NCBI GenBank assembly: GCA_963931925.1
Contig: OZ007569.1
Span: 11,490,163 to 11,554,162, forward strand
Reading direction: 5' to 3'
Source: Onchidella celtica
Taxonomy: Eukaryota; Mollusca; Gastropoda; Systellommatophora; Onchidiidae
DNA length: 64,000 nucleotides
In this document: positions 55,937-64,000 of the stretch, piece after piece
Layout: every line of letters begins with the position of its first letter
Position numbering within the stretch: the first letter of the stretch is position 1
Notes under the pieces: generated by a model
Told to the model about the DNA's origin: nothing
The model's input: only the letters and a program-made list of their open reading frames with translations
Databases searched by the model: none
Translations under genes and position numbers: made by a program

Positions 55937-56210
55937 GGTGGTCTAGAGGCAAGGTGCTCGCCTCTCATGCCAAGGGTCCCGGGTTCTAAACCCGGGCAGT
56001 GCAGGCATGTTGGAAATTGGATTTTTCTCATATTTTCAAGTCCCTGGTCCTATTGGGGGGTAGGATCGAGTACCTAGTCTTCTCGGATAAGGACGAAAAA
56101 ATTCGGAGGGCCCGTGTGCACGTTGTGCACGTTAAAGATACCTTGGCAGTTGGAAATCGTAAAGAGCAGGCCGATAGGCCGCTGCCCGGGCAAAATTGAA
56201 AATTGAAATT
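55937..56210 (+). mobile_element. tRNA-derived SINE, copy 1
   Basis: The head resembles a tRNA gene, with an A-box-like TGGTCTAGAGGC (55939-55950) and a B-box-like GGGTTCTAAAC (55981-55991) inside a CCCGGG stem, the layout of an internal RNA polymerase III promoter. The body has a conserved-looking centre (GTGCACGTTAAAGATACC) and the tail is AAAATTGAAA repeats. A copy about 90% alike lies on the minus strand at 61292-61566. The central domain is reminiscent of domains shared across metazoan SINEs, but I could not verify which. Confidence 0.87.
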
Positions 56211-56938
56211 AATAGATTAAAATTTATCCATATCATCCCCCCTCCCCACCAGCAGCAACAAAATTTATTATTCATTATTAAATATATATTGTTATTAATA
56301 AATATTCAAATATTATTTGAGTTGTGTGTTGTGAACTGATGTGAGTTGTGAACTGCTGTGAGTGCGAACTGTTGTGAGTTGTGAACTGCGCCTAACAGGC
56401 TGCGTTACAATTTGCTCTGAGATAGAGAGAGAGAGTGAGCGAGACAGGGAGAGAGAAAGAAGCAGTGCAGTGTGTTGAGCGCTTCGCAGGCAGCTCCATT
56501 CTGCTCTGTGGTTGACATGTTGTTTCTGTAAAACGCATAGAGCATTTTAAAAGGATATGCGCTATATAAATGCTATACATTATTTTTATTATTAAATCAA
56601 TTTTAAATGATTGCTCCCGCCTTTTGTTCCATCAGATAGTCCGACCCCAAAGAAGCAGACGAATAATGTACTTAAAGACAAACAGAAAGCTTTGTAGGCG
56701 ATCTTTTTCGCCATCCATCATTCGAAGCAGTAATGTTGCCTAATTCTGTGCATATATTTTGTTGTGAGTTTTCCAAATCCATTGTTCTGACAGTGTGTGG
56801 GAGTAATGTTCCCCATGTGAGCAATGTGCATGTGTGCGGTATATGTCAGGGACCTGTGTGCCTTTGATGTTATATTCAATGTAGTTCTACTACTGGTCGT
56901 GTGACAACAGATCTCCTAACAATAGGGTGATGAGGTTA

Positions 56939-56969
<31 letters not shown>

Positions 56970-56972
56970 GTT
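56939..56972. repeat. (TCTTA)n microsatellite
   Basis: About six TCTTA units inside the 2.8-kb element. Confidence 0.9.
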
Positions 56973-58332
56973 TGTCACAAGAATTACAATGGTTAACAAT
57001 GCAACAGATGTTAACTGTTTCATTACAGACATCCCCTTTTTTCCATTTTTTAAACGGACCTGTCTTTGCCTGGTAGTGATGTAATTGCAAATAATTCTGA
57101 TTTCTAATCTGTATTGGAAAATCTCAGCACTTAAGCTTATATCAGCTTTGAGGTTTTTCTTTTCTTTTGTTTTTTAATGCACAATTCTCAAAGAGTCTTA
57201 AAGCAATCATGTTGTGATACAGATATGTACATGTCTATTATATGTATTCACGTATTTCCATATTCTCAACTCAGGATTGCTGGAATAGAGATCCAAAGAG
57301 TAGACTTGCTCTACGAGCCGTAAAGGGGAAAGGGGATGGGAGAGTGGCAGCGAATGAAAATTGTACATAGGGGGGTGGGGAGATGTCGGGAAAGCATCGG
57401 GATTATGCAGTTTTTAATTATGATAATGATTTTGTTTGAAAAGGATAAAGAGGAAAAAAGCAAATTAAGTGGTTGGAGGTAGTAAAACTCAAATTAAATA
57501 ATAGATCTGGTTTCTTAAATACAACAGTCAAATAGTACATATCTAGATCTAGTCCATACAAAAATGCTATCAAGTTTTAGAACATCAAGGCTTTGTCATG
57601 CCTTGTCATGGACAGTCACCATTCTAATGGCAGCTCGTACGCGGGGGGGGGGGGGGGGGGGATTTGAAGTCATGTTTGTAAAAGGTGTACAGGGTTATGG
57701 AATGAATAAGGGGGACCCACTGATGATGATTACTACATACATTAAGATATCGGTTTAGCTCGTAATCATTGTGCTCACGTAGCAGCAGTTTCTTTACAGC
57801 TTTACCAAACAAAAGACACTTTAGTACAAACGTGAAGCCAAAGGATAAAGCACAAACTCAACAGTCAATCATTTCTCCCCATCGCCTTTGCTGTACTTTC
57901 CCAAATATATTCATTGTGTAAATGGGAGTCCTTGTGGTCCAGCCTCCTCACGTCAAAAAGTGTCTTGTTTTGTCTAAAGAGCTCAATGTGCTTCTCCATA
58001 TTACTGTTTGTTATGTGCCACGGTCTTGGCATATTTGCAATACGAAGGTTTCCGCCATACTGTTTGACCCACCAAGCCAGGTTTCAGTTCATACAAAAAA
58101 AGCGCCGGGAAGAGAAGGGGGGAATGACGTAAGTTCCGGACTGCGGCAGTGCGGCAACGGCTAAAAATCGCTACCCAGTGCGAAAAAAATATTTTAGTCG
58201 TTTCCGCACGTCTTAGTCGTATCCGTTTCCGCACACATGAGAACACTCTCTCTATTTTACTACTTGATGGATTTTTTTAGTCGTTTCCGCACTTCGTAGT
58301 CGTTGCCGTTTCCGTACACATGAGAACACCCC

Positions 58333-60257
58333 TTAAGCATAACTAAAAATCTTTTTACCCCAAAAATTGTGTATGCCTTTCCTATGCAATAAATTATAAT
58401 TACCATTCAAACACATTCCATTCATGAATAAATATCTGGTGAAGGTATAAGATTCTCTGACGCCTCAAATCATCAAATGCTTTTTGTTTAATGAAGAACT
58501 GAAATTTTTGTGTTGTTGTTTTGTTTCATTGTTTGAATCATGAAATGACGACATGGATTATAACTGTGTTGATGGCTGTCTGCGCATTGGAAATAAATAC
58601 TGGCAGTAAGTGCCTAATTCTGTATTTCTGTCATTGATCAATGTGTACCCCTGGCAGTCTTTTCATTGTGTTAGCATATATAGTCCATCCATCCATTCAT
58701 TCATCCACTCACCCATCCATCCATACATTCGTCCGCCCGTCCATCTGTTCATCCGCCTACTGCAAATTCTATTGGCCTACAGGGAAGTTTCATCCACACT
58801 ATCACAACTGCCACTCTTAATCGCAGATCAGAACTTTAATCCTGCACAAAGAATAGAGTAAAAATGGTGTTTGAAAAAGAGTTCAAAATATAATAAGTCT
58901 TAGTGTAAAATATACAAAAGCAGTTTATGCCCCTCTTGAATTGCTGTGATGAACCAGTAAGTAAATCAAAAACAAAATTAAAAAAGATATTATTATATCA
59001 TTATACATTATGCACTTCACTCTTCAGGTACCACATTCAAGCAGAATACTGTGTGTGTTGCCAATAGAGAATAAACCCTTGGAAGCTTGTCTATGTAAAT
59101 GAATGGATACGTTTCTGTAAGGCATGCAGCTGGAAAGCACTAATGTAAATTATGCTTGTGTGTCATTCATTTCAAAGCTAAGGCATTGGATAAAGTACAG
59201 TAATAATGTGTTGTATTCACAAAGAAGTTATACAAGTCTCAAACATATCAGAAACTTGCACATGGCGGTTAACACAGGCATAACAGCCACTAGACCACAG
59301 GAGAAATTATGTAACAACGACAGGCCACCCATAACATAATCGACTCACACATTCCTTGACAAAATCTACGTCACTGCTATTCCAGGAGCTCCAGATGTCA
59401 TCCACTTTGAAAATATCCTTCGAGATTCAGTTACATTATACTAAGGGCATATACAAAGAAAAAGAGACGAGGAGGGGAATGAGGGCTCTATAATACCCAT
59501 GAAAATGATGGTAAATACAATGTCAGTTCAGTTACTGAAGACATCACATAATACTGTTTTGATTTTACCACACAACAAAGATTCAGAGTAACTGTTGGAA
59601 AATTCTCTGTGACAGTGAATTTTGTGAGGAAGGAAGTGTTTACAGTTAGCTGGTTATACAGAAATATAATTTTTTCGACATGTCAACATTTTGTACCTTC
59701 CATATTCCATATACAAGGACAACCAGGAAAAAAATGCATAAAGCCTTGCTAAATACAGTGCCATTTGAAATATCTAGGGGAACTGACTCAGATAGATTAT
59801 AGCATCTTGAAAGACCCATTAATCCACTTTACATGCGGTGTGTCAAGGCTGGAAGATCCTGTAAGAGTAAAAATCCTTTAAATTTTGTACCTAGGCCGCC
59901 ACTTTCTCACGGGTGCTTCACATACAAGGAGACTGAAATGTATGTAAAATTTAATCGGAATAGTGCTCTGAACACTAAAAATACTTAACTTAGCATGGGG
60001 CCATGTTGGTCGAGTAACCGGTGAAACTTCATGTTGTTATAAGAAAAGAGAGACGATGCAAATCAGAATAAGGAGATGCCACCAGTCTTATGCTCTACTT
60101 TTCAGAGAATCGTCATGGCCACTTCGTAACCAATAGTTCCTCTGCATCGAAGAGAGCGTAAATTAATGACTTTTTGCATAGCACATAAAAGCTTGAACAG
60201 TTTTTGTTATATTGTACTCAGTCTATACATGTATAAAGGGGAAGGGGGGGGGTGCTC
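58333..60257. other. end of duplicated unit and unique intergenic sequence
   Basis: 58338-58680 matches 40016-40460 downstream of GPCR copy 3. A (CATC)n-like tract lies at 58686-58755. From 58760 to 60240 nothing is recognised. A G-run at 60244-60252 precedes the second MITE. Confidence 0.6.
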
Positions 60258-60260
60258 TTA

Positions 60261-60455
60261 GGGTAGCCACACAAAGGTCACCGAATTCGGTCACCGAGCC
60301 ACTAGGCGCTTTAGGTGAGAAGAATTGCACTACATAAACGGGCCGAATCTAGGTGGGCTCTGTGTGCAGTTGTTGAAATTATATAGTGCAATTCTTCTCA
60401 CCTAAAGCGCCTAGTGGCTCGGTGACCGAATTCGGTGGCCTTTGTGTGGCTACCC
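60261..60455. mobile_element. palindromic MITE, PIF/Harbinger-like, copy 2
   Basis: A 195-bp foldback with the same arms as 2032-2232 and TTA on both sides (60258-60260, 60456-60458). Arms here are better matched to each other (GGTCACCGAATTCGG on both) than in copy 1, and the loop is 6 bp shorter. Confidence 0.9.
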
Positions 60456-60458
60456 TTA

Positions 60459-61140
60459 CACATCCTAAAGGCCTTCATTGTGGAACTGCACACCATAGCA
60501 TTAGGTTCTTCATGATCTGTGTTAATTCGTGAACCACTAACAGCAAATTAATGCGCGAAGGCTTTGATTAAATTCACTAATCATTGTTTATCACAATGAA
60601 ACCTGCACATGTATGTTTGTGTTCTTGTAACATGTTAACAAGAAAAAGCCACACACTTTAGCTTGCAAGATCTTTTTTTCTTTTTTTTTTTTATATTGTC
60701 CAAAATGGCTTTCTTTTCCCTCAAACCTGCGAGTGAAATTAATATTAGTTCGATTGCCACGGAAACCAGCTTTTTTGCTGCTGCGAACGAGCTCCAACCT
60801 TCTTGCTTCTGTTTTCTTTTAGAAATACCAGAAGAAAATGCGTCTTCCCCGCATCCCCCCCCCCACCCCCCCCCCCGGCCAAAAATATCGGAACACTTTC
60901 TTCTGTTCAAACTCAGCTGTGGCTCAAAATCAACGAAAGTATTAAAAATATTGCGAACTTCAAGGCCTATTAAAATAATGATGCCTTTACGTTTACAGTA
61001 CTTAATATGATTTGTAGAAATGAAGGATCAGCGGTTGAAAATCCTTTCATGATCACACTGGAGGCCTTACTTCCTTAATATTATGATTCTTCCAGTAAAA
61101 TACATTCTGTATTTGTATTTGTATATGTATTTGTATAACT
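60459..61140. other. intergenic, nothing recognised
   Basis: T-run at 60670-60691, C-rich run at about 60857-60878. The 115-codon frame at 60663-61010 runs through both homopolymers and has no domain. Confidence 0.5.
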
Positions 61141-61234
61141 CTAATCCCATTTGGGAAATTTGCCTTTGTGCCATTGCAGCTCAGTTACAACTGGAGCAGG
61201 CACGTCGTGGCCACAGTGCAGCGCCGGTCGGCGG
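61141..61234 (+). repeat. interspersed repeat R95, copy 3 (inverted)
   Basis: Reverse-complement partner of 27576-27666 and 45864-45940. It is followed directly by a T-run and G-run (61235-61257). Confidence 0.8.
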
Positions 61235-61291
61235 TTTTTTTTTGGGGGGGGGGGGGAGATGAGGGAGGGAGGGGAGGGAATGATAGAGATG

Positions 61292-61566
61292 AATTTTATT
61301 TTAATTTTGCCCGGGCAGCGGCCTGTTCGGCCTGCTCTTTACGATTTTCAACTGCCAAGGTATCTTTAACGTGCACAACGTGCACACGGGCCCTCCGAAT
61401 TTTTTCGTCCTTATCCGAGAAGACTAGGTACTCGATCCTACCCCCCAATAGGATCAGGGACACGAAAATATGAGAAAAATCCCAAACTTCCAACATGCCT
61501 GCACCGGCCGGGTTTTGAACCCGGGACCCTTGGCATGAGAGGCGAGCACCTTGCCTCTAGACCACC
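61292..61566 (-). mobile_element. tRNA-derived SINE, copy 2
   Basis: Minus-strand copy of the SINE at 55937-56210, with B-box-like GGGTTCAAAAC (rc of 61510-61520), the same GTGCACGTTAAAGATACC centre and an A/T-rich tail at 61292-61308. Its B-box (GGTTCAAAACC) is closer to the consensus than that of copy 1. Confidence 0.87.
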
Positions 61567-64000
61567 TTGTCCACTGACAACACCACAGATAATATAAACG
61601 AAAAAAATTATGGACCAGGAAGAAGGCAAAGTGAAACAAAATAGCCATCATTGATGGGGAGACCACTTTCTATTTTATTTCCATGCCAGCCTCTAAATGT
61701 CTTTCTTTATCAAGCTTGAACGAATAATGTATGGAGAACTCAAATCGATCCTCTGTCACCAATTTTATGCTTTAAAAAAAATTATTACTGCGACTTATGT
61801 CACCAAGAAAGCCCGATATTAATTACTTTTCAGGAATAAAAAAAAAAAGCTCGCCCGTCTCTGTGTTGGAGTTCCTATGCAAACCGTTCCAATCGCACTT
61901 GACACAGCTTGAAACTGCTTAGGTCTCTGGAATTAAATATGTAACATATATGATAAGCTTCTCACAGAAAGTAGGAGCGAGAAATCCCATATCCTCTTTT
62001 CCAGGAACGCTTTTGTTCAGAGGAGAGTTAAAGTTTTCTTGCCATTGTGATGTAAATGTGTTTCAAGGTGTGACAAATAAAATTGATGTTTCACCTTGAA
62101 AGATGGAACACCACTGCTATGAGCAGCAAAGTATAAATTAAAATTTTCATATTCTTGTTTGATATATTTAACTCAGTAACATTGAGATTGAGCTGAAATC
62201 AGAGCCGGCCATATAAATATATATTGTATATAATCAGAGATATAATATTGCCCTTTGCAAATGTATATTTCCGTTCTATACTTCAAGTCTGTTGTAAAGC
62301 CAAAATGAATATAGATCTCAGAAGAAAAGACATTTTACAAAAGAAATCCTTTTCATTTTATTTTTACAAGAGCCCAGACCAAAAGCAGAAACGTGTTACT
62401 TTCATGGGTACTTGTTAATTCACAACAAAGTAATCTTCAACATGGGAGATATTTGAAATCAAAATGCAGATACAACCTGGTATGCCTGTACATTTCTCTC
62501 TTATGTTGTAGAAGAGACATAAATTTTATATTGGTTATTTAAATGAATCTTCATTCCCTTGACCAGCTGTTTGCCCGGCTTTGTCTTTCTCAAGTTTGTA
62601 AAATTTGGCAGAATTCATGTTTTTTCTACAGTGCTGTGCCTGGTCAGATGTATGCATTAATCAGTTCGCAAAAGAATAATGTTGTGAACTATTAAAACAA
62701 AGGTGATTATCATCATTAAATTGAAACCATCGATAGGTGAATAGTCCCGTAAGTGTGAAGTTTTAGAACTGATGATGGAATCATTAACAAGGATGACACA
62801 TAGATCATAGAATGATCATAAATATGATTTATTGTTGATCAGTACTTAACAGACAGTGGGATCAGGTAACTGCTTACTCACTGTTTTAAGCAACACGCAG
62901 CACTCTTAATTTCTAGATAGTTCTCATACTACAGTAGATAACACAGACGTCTTACAATAACAAAATCACAACTAAATAATACTCCTGCAATGACAATGTT
63001 TCATACATGACAAAAATTAGGCCATACAACTGAAGCCTATAGGAAAGGCAGTGTAAAACTAAACATTCAGAAACGACGCCTATGCCAGGACAAGGATACA
63101 TTTCGATTGTGTATATAACAGTGTAATAATAATATGTTACCCAAGCCACAAAATGAAGACAGCTGCCACTGCTAAGCATAGTGACTAGATGAACCTGACC
63201 TAGCCTTTGTAATTCTTAAGGTCCATTGTATATTCTTTCATTTCATATGATTTCCGTTCTTCATCACAGTTTACCAGCATTTTATAGTCATCACATAATG
63301 TATATCCCTTGTCAGTCATTATATGCCAATATACTATAGTTGCCATAGCTTTCGCCACAAAGAAAACAATACTAATATGAGGAAAAGAAAGGACAGAAAT
63401 GTTCGAAGAAAAGCTCTGTCAGCCTAACTTTGGAAGTTCCTTTGCAATTCATGTGGCCATTGACTGAAATGTCAACACTAAACAGAAAGGATATCTGAGC
63501 AGACTGCAGATCACATGCCGTGTTCTCGGTAAATGTACGATGTGGTCGCGGTACTCAAGTTGTTACTGCAACCTATACAAACACAAAGTAGGATCATACA
63601 ACTTAGAAATCAGTATTATTTAAGTTTCTTTGTCTTTAAATATTATGGCATAAACACCATTATGATAAACAGAAGACCATTAAGAAAGACATCAGTAAGA
63701 TGTTATTGTTTTACTAGTGAACCGTTCTTATTACAACCCCAATGTACAGATTGTATCGGGCATTGAAAGGAAATTACAGACAGTTGAACGTCGACGTTGG
63801 GATTGTTTGTCTCATAACAAAAGGATAATCATGAAATTTCTACAAGCTGGAAATAGCACGTTCTTTTTAGATGCTGGTATTATGAGAAGAGTGCAAAATG
63901 ATGACAATAATTATATTAGGCAAAGTGTATTAAGATGCCATTGTTTTATTCAACAAAAGAATAAAAGACATTCACTAAAAAATGTGCACACACACACACA
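61567..64000. other. intergenic, nothing recognised
   Basis: AT-rich sequence without a supported gene or clear repeat until a (CA)n tract that begins at about 63985 and reaches the window edge. Short frames (62224-62418, 62952-63179, 63533-63766) have no domain. Confidence 0.5.

Larger units (their letters stand above)
55530..58332. mobile_element. 2.8-kb non-autonomous TIR transposon
   Basis: The ends carry inverted GTGTTCTCATGTGTACGGAAACG sequence: left 55531-55553, right in reverse complement to about 58330. Each has extra degenerate copies of the GGAAACG motif nearby (55568-55622 and 58196-58225). The flanks TAAAGC (55524-55529) and TTAAGC (58333-58338) may be a diverged 6-bp target duplication. 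GPCR copy 3 has the uninterrupted site at about 40001-40025. The interior has no transposase and contains a SINE, a (TCTTA)n repeat and poly-G. The superfamily is unclear. A relic of the family may lie at 11430-11545. Confidence 0.8.

Noticed and set aside
55981-55998. Possible functional tRNA gene at the SINE head
   Set aside because: The acceptor and anticodon stems do not form convincingly and the unit is repeated with a SINE body; better explained as a tRNA-derived SINE.
55591-56199. Overlapping frames across the SINE
   Set aside because: They cross a tRNA-like SINE and poly-A; a similar frame recurs in the other SINE copy only because the repeat is shared.

Overview
This is a eukaryotic, repeat-rich nuclear window. 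Three things point to a metazoan, most likely a gastropod mollusc: single-exon class A GPCRs in a local tandem array, several classes of animal-type transposons, and tRNA-derived SINEs. That placement rests on family resemblance only, since no search could be run. I see no housekeeping gene. The only genes that look functional for the host are two intronless seven-transmembrane receptors, at 25109-26149 and 38779-39795.

Layout. 1-1570 is a 50-bp minisatellite. 2032-2232 is a palindromic MITE whose sister copy lies at 60261-60455. 2647-9209 is a complete LTR retrotransposon (copy 1, with one nonsense codon). 9.2-15.3 kb is intergenic, with foldback repeats and long microsatellites. 15.5-58.7 kb is the receptor array: five GPCR copies, two intact and three dead. 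Into it have inserted a decayed CR1/Jockey-like LINE (about 21.1-22.3 kb), a minus-strand solo LTR (32007-33198), a 5'-truncated L1/Tx1-like LINE (33770-37389), a 1.2-kb TIR element (41297-42493), a second, apparently intact copy of the LTR retrotransposon (48590-55087) and a 2.8-kb non-autonomous TIR element (55530-58332) that carries a SINE. 58.7-64 kb is mostly featureless intergenic DNA with the second MITE, a second SINE on the minus strand and a short interspersed repeat.

The most notable element is the LTR retrotransposon. It has a single gag-pol ORF of 1480 codons. Its RT, RNase H and GPY/F integrase are of Ty3/gypsy type, but integrase lies before RT (gag-PR-IN-RT-RH), an order normal for Ty1/copia. 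This matches the Gmr1-like group. The capsid C-terminal region looks like a SCAN domain, and the primer-binding site is of tRNA-Pro type. Copy 2 has LTRs that read as identical and has split a GPCR gene, with a 5-bp target duplication (GTATC).

The array contains a duplicated two-gene unit, each with one subfamily-I and one subfamily-II receptor in the same order and orientation. Both genes are open in the upstream unit (about 22.9-40.5 kb) and both are destroyed in the downstream unit (about 42.5-58.7 kb). Because the units are paralogous, each serves as an empty-site control for insertions in the other. That is how I placed the boundaries of the solo LTR, the LINE, the 2.8-kb element and LTR copy 2.
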